A DNA stretch of 64,000 nt from the NCBI RefSeq assembly GCF_000026225.1, contig NC_011740.1, positions 1,674,001 through 1,738,000 on the forward strand, given 5' to 3'. How positions within the stretch are numbered: the stretch's first letter is position 1; every line of letters starts with the position of its first letter. Position numbers and translations under genes: made by a program. This DNA comes from Escherichia fergusonii ATCC 35469 (GTDB lineage Bacteria; Pseudomonadota; Gammaproteobacteria; Enterobacterales; Enterobacteriaceae). Positions 26,060 to 34,432 of this stretch are shown here, piece by piece. The notes beneath the pieces were generated by a model. That model saw only the letters and a program-made list of their open reading frames with translations, had not been told where the DNA came from and made no database searches.

Positions 26060-27121
26060 TTAATTTTCGCGTCTGGTTGGTGCTTTCTGTAACGTCTCCT
26101 TGAGTTGACCAATCAATTGACGGCGGAAATCCCCCAATCGCGGTTTATCATCATCAAGCCACGGCAATGGACGACACAACTCCATGGCCTTAATGCCCAG
26201 ACGCGCAGTTAATAAACCTGCACCAATACCTTGTGCTGCGCGCGTTGACAGTCGTGCAGCAAGATCTTGCGACATCCAGTCCATCCCTACTTCCCGCACC
26301 AGCTCACTGGCTCCGGCAAAAGCGATGTTCAACAAGACCAGGCGAAATAAGCGCAAACGACTGTAATACCCCAACTCAATGCCATACAGCGTTGCGATAC
26401 GGTTGATAAGACGTAAATTGCGCCAGGCAATGAAGGCCATATCCACTAATGCCAGCGGACTTACTGCAATCATCAATGTAGACTCTGCTGCACTACGGCT
26501 GATCTCCCGCCGCGCCTGAGCATCCAGCACGGGCTGCACCAAATGTGCGTACAAAGTCACGACCTCACGGTCATTTTGTGTTTCGTGAATCGAGGCATAC
26601 CAGCGTTGCAGCGCCGGATGTGACTGATCGATTCCCGCCTGCTGCGCCAGTTTTTCGCAAAACGCGCGCCCTTTCCCGGCGCCGTGACTGTGCAACAAAT
26701 CGCGCGCTTCATCGCGTTCATGAGCACGCTGGCGCAAGCGCCATAAGCGTCGCCACTCTGTCACCACAGACCCTACGCCTGCACCAATAATCAATGCTCC
26801 TGCGGCACAGCCGCCCAGGGCCACCCAGTCCTGAGTTTGCCAGGCGTTCATCGTCCACTGCACACCCTGACCAACAACGCTTGCACCAAACAGCGCCAGT
26901 CCGCCCATCACCATTTTGCGCCACAGACTGCGTTTCGGACGTAGCGCCGCATCCATCACTGCTTCAACTTGCCCTTCTTCTTCCGGCGCTTCGTCGAGTG
27001 TGGCTGGGGCAAAATTTTGCGCCTGATTTTCGTCAAAGGTCTGCTGCGCCTTAAATTTAGGGCTCTGATCGACCTCCAGTGGACCGTCGAAATCAATACG
27101 TGGTTTTAACGGTTCGGTCAT
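26060..27121 (-). CDS. ycjF: Inner membrane protein YcjF (DUF697)
   Basis: 353 residues, as in K-12. A long polar N-terminal region (1-68) is followed by two hydrophobic segments (about 72-93 and 100-121, rich in Gly and Ala) and a helical C-terminal DUF697 domain with a further hydrophobic stretch (MIAVSPLALVDMAFIAW). It overlaps ycjX by 4 bases (ATGA), so the two are translationally coupled and probably work together. Both belong to the stress-associated regulon around psp. The molecular role is not established to my knowledge. Confidence 0.94.
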   Translation of the reverse strand: MTEPLKPRIDFDGPLEVDQSPKFKAQQTFDENQAQNFAPATLDEAPEEEGQVEAVMDAALRPKRSLWRKMVMGGLALFGASVVGQGVQWTMNAWQTQDWVALGGCAAGALIIGAGVGSVVTEWRRLWRLRQRAHERDEARDLLHSHGAGKGRAFCEKLAQQAGIDQSHPALQRWYASIHETQNDREVVTLYAHLVQPVLDAQARREISRSAAESTLMIAVSPLALVDMAFIAWRNLRLINRIATLYGIELGYYSRLRLFRLVLLNIAFAGASELVREVGMDWMSQDLAARLSTRAAQGIGAGLLTARLGIKAMELCRPLPWLDDDKPRLGDFRRQLIGQLKETLQKAPTRREN

Positions 27122-28515
27122 CGCAATTTATCTCCTATTAAAAATTCCAGCGCAGCATCAAGGCGAATATGCGGCAACGGTTTGTCGACATCCATCACCT
27201 GCGGGCGAAACGCCTCAAACTGGAAGCCTTGCTTATCCCAGAACGCCTGGCCAGGCAAACGTGCGGGAACTTCGCCAGGATACACAGTGAGCGGTGCACC
27301 ATCACTGAGCCGATTACCGCGCAGCGCCGGGATTTTCTCACCGTTAACATCAATAATGCCGCTAGTGGTCGCCTGAACTGACGCCAGCCCCAGGCAGTCC
27401 ATACTGATCCCTTCGAACGCCGCATTTTGCCAGGCATCCTGAATCAGTTGTTGCAGTAATGAAACCATATTGGCGTGTTGATCGATGGTCACATGATCCG
27501 CTTTAGTGGCAGCAAACAATAGCTTATCGATAACCGGCGAAAACAAGCGCCGGAACAAGGTACGCTGCCCATAGTGGAAGCTTTGCATCAGCTGCGTCAG
27601 CGCCAGACGCATATCATTAAATGCTTGTGGCCCACTGTTGAGCGGTTGCAGGCAGTCCACCAGCACAATCTGCCGATCAAAACGCAGGAAGTGATTTTTA
27701 TAGAACCCCTTCACCACTTTCTCGCAGTAATAATTAAACCGCTCGCGCAGCATTCCGGCATTGGTATGCTTATCGGCCTGCGCCAGTTTGGACTCGCCCC
27801 AGACATCGACATCCGGCCACGGGAAGAATTGCAACGCGGGCGCACCTGCCATATCGCCCGGCAAGACAAAACGCCCAGGCTGAATAAAGTGCAGCCCCTG
27901 TTGTTTGCAGTGGTGGAGATAATCGGTCCATGCGGCAGCAATGTCTGCAAGACGGTTTTCGTCGGCAGGTGCTAGTGGGTCCAGCCCTTCGCACATCATT
28001 CGCCATTTTGCCGACCATTCGCCGCGCTGACCATTGAGTAAGCCCGTCATCTGGCGCGACCAGCTTAAATAGTCCTGCGCCAACATCGGCAAGTCGAGCA
28101 GCCATTCTCCTGGGTAATCAACAATCTCCAGGTAAAGAGTCGAGGTGTCTTTAAAATGGCGGAGTAATGAATCATTGGATTTGTAACGCAAGGCAAGACG
28201 AATCTCGCTCACCCCACGTGTAGGTGTCGGCCAACCTGGAGGTTCACCATAAAGTTGAGCGATCCCTTCATCGTAAGTAAACCGAGGAATACCAAAATCA
28301 CGCTGAGGAATACGCTTTACACCCAACAAGCGTTCTTCCCGTACCGCACTTAATAACGGTAAACGAGCGCCAGCATGAATATTGAGTAATTGGTTAACCA
28401 TAGCAGTGATAAACGCGGTTTTACCGCTGCGGCTAAGACCTGTCACCGCAAGGCGCAAATGCCGATCGACACTGCGATTGACCAACGCATTAAATTCTGT
28501 TTTGAGTCGCTTCAT
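27118..28515 (-). CDS. ycjX: P-loop NTPase YcjX (DUF463)
   Basis: 465 residues, the K-12 length. An N-terminal Walker A motif GLSRSGKT (about residues 26-33) is followed by a YPGEWLLDLPML switch-like segment and VLVDCLQPL. This is the unusual Ras-like GTPase family reported for YcjX homologues. No membrane segment is visible; the partner YcjF, encoded 4 bases into its end, is the membrane component. Located next to pspE as in enteric genomes lacking the ycjM-W and ompG block. In E. coli the ycjXF genes are sigma-32 and phage-shock linked. Confidence 0.95.
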   Translation of the reverse strand: MKRLKTEFNALVNRSVDRHLRLAVTGLSRSGKTAFITAMVNQLLNIHAGARLPLLSAVREERLLGVKRIPQRDFGIPRFTYDEGIAQLYGEPPGWPTPTRGVSEIRLALRYKSNDSLLRHFKDTSTLYLEIVDYPGEWLLDLPMLAQDYLSWSRQMTGLLNGQRGEWSAKWRMMCEGLDPLAPADENRLADIAAAWTDYLHHCKQQGLHFIQPGRFVLPGDMAGAPALQFFPWPDVDVWGESKLAQADKHTNAGMLRERFNYYCEKVVKGFYKNHFLRFDRQIVLVDCLQPLNSGPQAFNDMRLALTQLMQSFHYGQRTLFRRLFSPVIDKLLFAATKADHVTIDQHANMVSLLQQLIQDAWQNAAFEGISMDCLGLASVQATTSGIIDVNGEKIPALRGNRLSDGAPLTVYPGEVPARLPGQAFWDKQGFQFEAFRPQVMDVDKPLPHIRLDAALEFLIGDKLR

Positions 28516-28602
28516 TGCTGTCCTGTTATTTTTTAATCAACCGCAGGCATTACTGAGAAACCGATTCGGGAATTATCTGACTTAATGATTTGATGAGACA
28601 GA

Positions 28603-28621
28603 GCGGCGTATTTTACGCCGC
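28603..28621 (-). terminator. Hairpin downstream of pspE
   Basis: GCGGCGTA (28603-28610) pairs with TACGCCGC (28614-28621) around TTT. It follows the pspE stop by 18 bases and separates psp from ycjXF. No T run follows, so function as a terminator is inferred. Confidence 0.5.
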
Positions 28622-28639
28622 CTGTTAGATCTGCGGAAA

Positions 28640-28957
28640 TTACTGTTCTTTCACTTTCGGCATATCAATACGATCAATGCCCCCCGCATTCTGGGCGTTA
28701 GTGTAGCCCATATCGATCAAAATCTGTTTTGCCTGGCCCGACTGACGGCCACCATTACAATAGAGTTTTACGGTGTCGTTCTTATCCGGGACGACTTCTG
28801 CAATACGTGTTTTAACATCTTTTAGCGGAATGTTGGTCGCCCCTTCGATATGTTCCTTTTGATACTGCTCAGGAATACGAACATCAATCCAGTGTTCAGC
28901 AGCAAAAGTGGGTACAGAAAACGCCAGAGCCAGTACAAATAACCCTTTTTTATACAT
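28640..28957 (-). CDS. pspE: Periplasmic rhodanese (thiosulfate sulfurtransferase) PspE
   Basis: Single-domain rhodanese that moves sulfane sulfur from thiosulfate to cyanide or thiols. ATG 28957 gives 105 residues. The signal peptide MYKKGLFVLALAFSVPTFAAE directs it to the periplasm. The active-site loop is YCNGGRQSGQ, with the catalytic cysteine first. It is the distal gene of the phage-shock cluster and is known to have its own promoter in E. coli, consistent with the 75-base gap after pspD. The C-terminal region is moderately diverged from K-12. Confidence 0.95.
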   Translation of the reverse strand: MYKKGLFVLALAFSVPTFAAEHWIDVRIPEQYQKEHIEGATNIPLKDVKTRIAEVVPDKNDTVKLYCNGGRQSGQAKQILIDMGYTNAQNAGGIDRIDMPKVKEQ

Positions 28958-29032
28958 CTCAGCATCCTTATGGTGAGTAAAAAACGGCAATCACTATACG
29001 CCTTTTTGTTAATGAATAATGCGAATCGGAAC

Positions 29033-29254
29033 TCAACGCTTATAGCGACGTGCCACTTTATTCGCTGTACGGGTTAACAATGGTTCCAGCGCAAACGCCA
29101 GCAACATTTTCAGTGGACGGCGGGCGACAGATTTTACCGCCCAGCCCGCAATACCTGCGGAGCCGTAGCGCAGAGCAGTCAGTAAGAGCAGCTTGCCTGC
29201 TAATTTAAAACCAGGCTTGACCTTTTGCCCGACATGTTGCCAGCGATTATTCAT
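29033..29254 (-). CDS. pspD: Phage shock protein D
   Basis: 73 residues, matching the K-12 family member. A basic N-terminus (NNRWQHVGQKVKPG) precedes a hydrophobic segment (FKLAGKLLLLTALRYGSAGIAGWAV) and a basic C-terminal half. It is reported as a peripheral inner membrane protein of unclear function. It follows pspC by 8 bases in the sigma-54 controlled pspABCDE operon. Confidence 0.93.
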   Translation of the reverse strand: MNNRWQHVGQKVKPGFKLAGKLLLLTALRYGSAGIAGWAVKSVARRPLKMLLAFALEPLLTRTANKVARRYKR

Positions 29255-29262
29255 TCGTTACC

Positions 29263-29625
29263 TCACAATTGACGAAAACGGCTGCGTAGTGTGAATGTAT
29301 CTGATGTCACGTAGCGTTCCATATCTCGCAGTCGTTGTTCGCCTTCAGCCAGTTGACGATCTACTGCATCCAACAATTCACTACTGGTGGGTTGCACTTC
29401 ACCGGAAGCCATATTGTCCGGCATCGGGTCAAGGACAAACGATAAGACGATATAACCGACCAAAGTAAACAGGGCCATACCAAAGAATATTGATAACACC
29501 ACGACCAGAATACGTACCCACTTCACAGGGACGTCTAAATAGTTGGCGATCCCGGCGCAGACACCCTGTAGCATCCCCTGCTGCGGAATACGCCAAAGTT
29601 TTTTATTGAGGTTGATACTCGCCAT
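29263..29625 (-). CDS. pspC: Phage shock protein C, membrane sensor
   Basis: Inner membrane protein that senses membrane stress with PspB and draws PspA away from PspF. 120 residues. The N-terminal PspC domain (KLWRIPQQGMLQGVCAGIANYLDVPVKWVR) precedes one hydrophobic segment (about 39-63), and the C-terminal periplasmic part contains a leucine-rich helix. Its ATG overlaps the pspB stop as TAATG. The PspBC pair is conserved in enterics. Confidence 0.96.
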   Translation of the reverse strand: MASINLNKKLWRIPQQGMLQGVCAGIANYLDVPVKWVRILVVVLSIFFGMALFTLVGYIVLSFVLDPMPDNMASGEVQPTSSELLDAVDRQLAEGEQRLRDMERYVTSDTFTLRSRFRQL

Positions 29626-29849
29626 TAGCGATCCCTCCAGTTCGGATGTTCAGCATCAAGAATATCTTCCAGGGCCTGAATACGTTCGCGCATCCGTTTT
29701 GCTTCATCGCTCAGTTGCGCTAATCGTTGCTGTTCACTTTGCGACAATTCACCACGGTTAGCGCGGTTGCTGTAATGCAGCCACAACCAGACCGGTAACA
29801 CAAACAGCACAAAAATGGTTAATGGAATAGCCAGAAATAGCGCGCTCAT
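29625..29849 (-). CDS. pspB: Phage shock protein B
   Basis: Small inner membrane partner of PspC in the stress signal. 74 residues with an N-terminal transmembrane segment (LFLAIPLTIFVLFVLPVWLWL) and a cytoplasmic coiled coil with heptads (LSQSEQQRLAQLSDEAKRMRERIQALEDIL). Its end overlaps the pspC start by one base, so the two are made in similar amounts. It lies 54 bases from pspA, across a hairpin. Confidence 0.96.
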   Translation of the reverse strand: MSALFLAIPLTIFVLFVLPVWLWLHYSNRANRGELSQSEQQRLAQLSDEAKRMRERIQALEDILDAEHPNWRDR

Positions 29850-29873
29850 AAGTACTCCTTACAGGTGATGAGC

Positions 29874-29895
29874 GGCGGCGCTTTCAGACGCCGCC
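29874..29895 (-). terminator. Intra-operon hairpin between pspA and pspB
   Basis: GGCGGCG (29874-29880) pairs with CGCCGCC (29889-29895), 8 bases after the pspA stop. It lacks a T run. A hairpin here may hold back read-through or protect the pspA mRNA end, fitting the known excess of PspA over PspBC. Confidence 0.6.
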
Positions 29896-29903
29896 TTAAG
29901 TTA

Positions 29904-30572
29904 TTATTGATTATCTTGTTTCATTTTGGCTTTTAACTGCGCCAGCTGCTCGCTGATTTCATCGTCAGCTTTCAGATCAGCGAACTGCTGATCAAGCGAC
30001 TTTTTCTTCCCAAAACTGTGGCTTTCTGCTTCAGCTTCCATCTGGTCGATGCGACGTTCAAACGATTCAAATCGCGCCATTGCTTCATCCAGTTTGCCGC
30101 TGTCCAGTTGGCGACGAACATCACGTGATGAACTGGCTGCCTGGTGACGCAACATCAAAGCTTGCTGGCGAGCACGTGTTTCACTGAGTTTATTCTCCAG
30201 CTCGCCAATCTCTTTTTTCATGCGCGTCAGCGTGTCCTCAACCAGGGTCACCTCATGCTCAAGCGTAGCGATCAGGTCCGTCAGTTTCTGTTTTTCAATT
30301 AATGCTGCGCGGGCCAGATCTTCTCTTTCTTTACGTAATGCCAGTTCTGCTTTCTCCTGCCATTCCGCCTGCTGTGCCGTTGCTTGCTCAATACGACGCG
30401 TTAACTGTTTCTTTTCAGCCAGAGCACGAGCTGAGTTGGAACGCACCTCAACCAGGGTGTCTTCCATTTCCTGAATCATCAGGCGAACCAGTTTTTGTGG
30501 ATCTTCGGCTTTTTCCAGCAGTGAGTTGATGTTGGCATTCACGATGTCGGCAAAACGAGAAAAAATACCCAT
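29904..30572 (-). CDS. pspA: Phage shock protein A
   Basis: ESCRT-III/Vipp1-family protein. It binds and inhibits PspF in unstressed cells and forms membrane-supporting oligomers after stress. 222 residues, the K-12 length. Almost entirely coiled coil: an N-terminal amphipathic helix (GIFSRFADIVNANINSLLEKAEDP) precedes long alpha-hairpin heptads with many Glu, Lys and Arg. First gene of the operon driven by the sigma-54 promoter at 30623-30638, with its activator gene pspF divergent. Confidence 0.98.
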   Translation of the reverse strand: MGIFSRFADIVNANINSLLEKAEDPQKLVRLMIQEMEDTLVEVRSNSARALAEKKQLTRRIEQATAQQAEWQEKAELALRKEREDLARAALIEKQKLTDLIATLEHEVTLVEDTLTRMKKEIGELENKLSETRARQQALMLRHQAASSSRDVRRQLDSGKLDEAMARFESFERRIDQMEAEAESHSFGKKKSLDQQFADLKADDEISEQLAQLKAKMKQDNQ

Positions 30573-30622
30573 AACGTTATCCTCATAATTTCTGTCTTAA
30601 GCATTGTCTGCTGATGAGCTAA

Positions 30623-30638
30623 TACAAATTGCGTGCCA
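30623..30638 (-). promoter_or_regulatory. Sigma-54 promoter of pspA
   Basis: The minus strand reads TGGCACGCAATTTGTA, matching the sigma-54 -24/-12 consensus TGGCACG-N4-TTGCW except at one -12 position. It lies 51 bases before the pspA ATG. PspF activator sites are expected at about 30660-30720, overlapping the pspF promoter. Confidence 0.85.
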
Positions 30639-30737
30639 GTTTTATATCTTATTGATTTTGCATAAGGTGATTGATAATTCATCACGGCCAGAGTAAGGTG
30701 AGTTAGCGAAATAGACCAACATGTGGTGATTTTCATC

Positions 30738-31712
30738 ATGGCAGAATACAAAGATAATCTTTTAGGGGAAGCAAATAGCTTTCTTGAAGTTTTAGAGCAG
30801 GTTTCCCATCTGGCCCCGCTTGATAAACCGGTATTAATCATTGGTGAACGCGGCACAGGCAAAGAGTTAATTGCTAACCGTTTGCATTATCTTTCTACTC
30901 GCTGGCAAGGACCCTTTATCTCCCTGAATTGCGCGGCACTTAATGAGAATTTACTTGATTCAGAACTTTTTGGTCATGAGGCTGGTGCATTTACTGGCGC
31001 ACAAAAACGCCACCCCGGACGCTTTGAGCGCGCAGACGGCGGCACATTGTTCCTCGATGAGCTCGCAACAGCCCCGATGCTGGTACAGGAAAAATTACTG
31101 CGTGTGATTGAATACGGTGAACTGGAACGTGTCGGTGGTAGCCAACCGTTGCAAGTCAACGTTCGACTGGTTTGCGCAACAAACGCGGATCTCCCAGCAA
31201 TGGTTAACGAAGGCACATTTCGCGCTGACCTGCTCGACCGTCTGGCTTTTGATGTTGTTCAACTGCCACCACTGCGCGAGCGTGAAAGCGACATTATGTT
31301 GATGGCGGAACACTTTGCCATCCAGATGTGTCGGGAAATCAAACTGCCTCTGTTCCCGGGGTTTACTGAGCGCGCCAGAGATACGTTGCTAAACTATCGC
31401 TGGCCAGGAAATATTCGTGAATTGAAAAACGTGGTGGAACGTTCAGTGTATCGCCACGGCACCAGCGAGTATCCGCTGGATGAAATTATTATTGATCCCT
31501 TTAAACGTTCACCCGCTTTACAGGCTGTTCCACAGGCCCCCTCTTCTTTGCCTCAATTACCTCTGGATTTACGTGAGTTTCAGCATCAGCAGGAAAAAGA
31601 GTTACTGCAAACCAGCCTTGCTCAGGCAAAATTTAATCAAAAACGGGCTGCTGAATTACTTGGACTCACCTACCACCAACTCCGGGCATTGCTAAAAAAA
31701 CATCAGATTTAG
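30738..31712 (+). CDS. pspF: Sigma-54 activator PspF
   Basis: AAA+ enhancer-binding protein that opens the sigma-54 promoter of pspA when PspA releases it. ATG 30738 gives 324 residues (K-12 has 325). It starts almost directly with the ATPase domain and has no N-terminal receiver, as expected for PspF. Walker A GERGTGKE, the GAFTGA sigma-54 contact loop, Walker B GGTLFLDELA and the arginine-finger region FRADLLDRLAFDV are present. A C-terminal Fis-like helix-turn-helix is NQKRAAELLGLTYHQLRALL. The linker (about 258-280) differs from K-12. sapA follows directly. Confidence 0.97.
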   Translation: MAEYKDNLLGEANSFLEVLEQVSHLAPLDKPVLIIGERGTGKELIANRLHYLSTRWQGPFISLNCAALNENLLDSELFGHEAGAFTGAQKRHPGRFERADGGTLFLDELATAPMLVQEKLLRVIEYGELERVGGSQPLQVNVRLVCATNADLPAMVNEGTFRADLLDRLAFDVVQLPPLRERESDIMLMAEHFAIQMCREIKLPLFPGFTERARDTLLNYRWPGNIRELKNVVERSVYRHGTSEYPLDEIIIDPFKRSPALQAVPQAPSSLPQLPLDLREFQHQQEKELLQTSLAQAKFNQKRAAELLGLTYHQLRALLKKHQI

Positions 31713-31826
31713 CCTGTCATATACGCAGTTTGCTGACATTTGCGCCAGTTATCGGTAGACATTTTTACCTGGCAGGCCATAGTGCGATACACTTTGCAGA
31801 TCGAAACTAAAAACCTCAAAAAAATT

Positions 31827-33470
31827 ATGCGCCTGGTTATATCGTCCCTGATCGTAATCGCTGGACTCCTGAGCGGAAACGCCGCAGCTGCGCCTGAACA
31901 GACTCCCCCTGCCGATATTCGTGACAGCGGTTTTGTCTATTGCGTTAGCGGGCAGGTCAACACGTTTAACCCATCAAAAGCGAGTAGCGGGTTGATTGTT
32001 GATACCCTCGCAGCTCAATTTTATGACCGTCTGCTGGATGTAGATCCCTATACTTATCGACTGATGCCTGAGCTGGCCGAAAGTTGGGATGTACTGGATA
32101 ACGGTGCAACTTACCGCTTTCATCTGCGCCGTGATGTCCCGTTTCAGAAAACTAACTGGTTTACTCCAACACGTAATCTGAATGCCGATGACGTAGTGTT
32201 TACCTTTCAACGCATTTTTGACCGTAATAATCCGTGGCATAACGTTAACGGCAATAACTATCCCTACTTTGATAGCCTGCAATTTGCCGATAACGTTAAA
32301 AGTGTGCGCAAAATTGACAACCACACTGTTGAGTTTCGTCTTGCGCAACCAGACGCCTCTTTCTTATGGCACCTTGCGACACACTATGCTTCGGTGATGT
32401 CAGCAGAATACGCCACCGAACTGGCAAAAGAAGATCGTGAAGAGTTACTTGACCGCCAACCTGTGGGTACCGGGCCATACAAACTTTCTGAATATCGTGC
32501 CGGGCAGTATATTCGTCTGCAACGTCATGATGCATTCTGGCGCGGTAAACCGTTGACGCCACAAGTCGTTGTGGATCTGGGCTCCGGCGGTACGGGGCGT
32601 TTGTCTAAACTGCTCACTGGTGAATGTGATGTTCTCGCCTGGCCTGCTGCCAGTCAGTTAACTATTTTGCGTGACGATCCACGTTTGCGCTTGACGCTGC
32701 GCCCAGGAATGAATATCGCTTATCTGGCGTTTAATACCGCCAAGCCACCGCTCAATAATCCTGCTGTTCGTCACGCTCTTGCACTGGCGATCAATAACCA
32801 GCGTCTTATGCAGTCTATTTATTATGGAACGGCAGAAACGGCTGCATCTATTTTACCGCGTGCCTCCTGGGCCTATGACAACGAGGCTAAAATTACAGAA
32901 TACAATCCGGCGAAGTCGCGTGAGCAATTAAAAGCGCTGGGGCTGGAAAAGTTATCGCTGAAGCTGTGGGTACCAACACGTTCCCAGGCCTGGAACCCAA
33001 GTCCGCTTAAAATGGCGGAGTTGATTCAGGCTGATATGGCACAAGTGGGTGTCAAAGTGACAATTGTTCCGGTTGAAGGTCGCTTTCAGGAGGCACGGTT
33101 AATGGATATGAACCATGATCTGACGTTGTCTGGTTGGGCGACAGACAGTAATGACCCTGACAGTTTCTTCCGGCCATTGCTCAGTTGCGCCGCCATTAAG
33201 TCGCAGACTAACTTTGCACACTGGTGCGATCCGCAATTTGATGAAGTGTTGCGTAAAGCGCTCTCTTCGCAACAATTGTCTGCGCGTATCGAAGCCTATG
33301 ATGAAGCTCAGGCAATTTTGGCTAAGGAATTGCCGATTCTGCCATTGGCATCCTCATTGCGTTTACAGGCTTACCGCTACGATATTAAAGGACTAGTGTT
33401 AAGCCCTTTTGGTAATGCTTCATTTGCCGGGGTTTATCGTGAAAAAGCGAAAGAGGTGAAAAAACCATGA
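31827..33470 (+). CDS. sapA: Periplasmic peptide-binding protein SapA
   Basis: Solute-binding protein of the Sap ABC transporter, linked to antimicrobial peptide resistance in Salmonella and Haemophilus. ATG 31827 gives 547 residues as in K-12; an upstream in-frame start at 31740 lies in the promoter region. A signal peptide (MRLVISSLIVIAGLLSGNAAAAPE) is followed by family 5 features (VNTFNPSKASSGLIVDTLAAQFYDRL, then GTGPYKLSEY). First gene of sapABCDF, with sapB overlapping its stop by 4 bases. The puu cluster found before sapA in K-12 is absent. Confidence 0.97.
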   Translation: MRLVISSLIVIAGLLSGNAAAAPEQTPPADIRDSGFVYCVSGQVNTFNPSKASSGLIVDTLAAQFYDRLLDVDPYTYRLMPELAESWDVLDNGATYRFHLRRDVPFQKTNWFTPTRNLNADDVVFTFQRIFDRNNPWHNVNGNNYPYFDSLQFADNVKSVRKIDNHTVEFRLAQPDASFLWHLATHYASVMSAEYATELAKEDREELLDRQPVGTGPYKLSEYRAGQYIRLQRHDAFWRGKPLTPQVVVDLGSGGTGRLSKLLTGECDVLAWPAASQLTILRDDPRLRLTLRPGMNIAYLAFNTAKPPLNNPAVRHALALAINNQRLMQSIYYGTAETAASILPRASWAYDNEAKITEYNPAKSREQLKALGLEKLSLKLWVPTRSQAWNPSPLKMAELIQADMAQVGVKVTIVPVEGRFQEARLMDMNHDLTLSGWATDSNDPDSFFRPLLSCAAIKSQTNFAHWCDPQFDEVLRKALSSQQLSARIEAYDEAQAILAKELPILPLASSLRLQAYRYDIKGLVLSPFGNASFAGVYREKAKEVKKP

Positions 33471-34432
33471 TTATTTTCACCCTGCGACGCATTCTACTCT
33501 TGCTGGTCACTCTTTTCTTTCTGACCTTTGTGGGCTTTAGCCTTAATTACTTTACACCCCACGCACCGTTACAAGGTGCATCGCTGTGGAACGCCTGGGT
33601 TTTCTGGTTTGATGGTTTATTGCATTGGGATTTTGGCGTTTCCAGTATTAACGGGCAACTTATCTCGGAACAACTGAAAGAAGTGTTCCCGGCGACGATG
33701 GAGCTGTGCATCCTCGCTTTTGGTTTCGCCCTGATTGTTGGTATTCCCATCGGTATGGTTGCTGGAATCATGCGTGGAAAATGGCAGGATCAACTTATCA
33801 ACGCTCTGGCGCTGTTAGGTTTTTCCATCCCTGTTTTCTGGCTGGCGCTGTTGCTGACGCTATTCTGTTCGCTCACGCTGGGCTGGCTGCCCGTTTCCGG
33901 GCGGTTTGATTTACTTTATGAAGTGAAAACCGTCACTGGATTCGCCCTGATCGATGCCTGGCTTTCCGATTCGCCATGGCGTGATGAAATGATGGTAAGC
34001 GCCATGCGTCATATGGTGTTGCCAGTGATCACGCTGGCAGTCGCGCCAACAACAGAAGTGATACGTCTGATGCGCATTAGCACCATCGAAGTATTCGATC
34101 AAAACTACATCAAAGCGGCAGCAACACGCGGGCTTTCGCGATTTACTATTTTGCGCCGCCATGTTTTGCATAACGCCCTGCCGCCAGTAATCCCACGTTT
34201 AGGTTTGCAATTTTCCACTATGCTGACACTGGCGATGATCACTGAAATGGTTTTTAGCTGGCCTGGTTTAGGTCGCTGGCTAATCAACGCTATTCGTCAG
34301 CAAGATTACGCGGCGATTTCTGCCGGTGTAATGGTGTGTGGTTCGCTGGTAATTATTGTTAACGTGATATCTGATATTTTGGGTGCAATGGCTAACCCGC
34401 TTAAACATAAGGAATTTTATGCCTTACGATAG
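33467..34432 (+). CDS. sapB: Sap ABC transporter permease SapB
   Basis: Inner membrane permease of the DppB/OppB type. 321 residues with about six hydrophobic segments, beginning IIFTLRRILLLLVTLFFLTFVGFSL. The permease EAA-type cytoplasmic motif KAAATRGLSRFTILRRHVLHNALPP contacts the ATPases. Its ATG overlaps the sapA stop (ATGA), and sapC starts 14 bases before its end. In E. coli, SapBCDF has been reported to export putrescine independently of SapA. Confidence 0.96.
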   Translation: MIIFTLRRILLLLVTLFFLTFVGFSLNYFTPHAPLQGASLWNAWVFWFDGLLHWDFGVSSINGQLISEQLKEVFPATMELCILAFGFALIVGIPIGMVAGIMRGKWQDQLINALALLGFSIPVFWLALLLTLFCSLTLGWLPVSGRFDLLYEVKTVTGFALIDAWLSDSPWRDEMMVSAMRHMVLPVITLAVAPTTEVIRLMRISTIEVFDQNYIKAAATRGLSRFTILRRHVLHNALPPVIPRLGLQFSTMLTLAMITEMVFSWPGLGRWLINAIRQQDYAAISAGVMVCGSLVIIVNVISDILGAMANPLKHKEFYALR

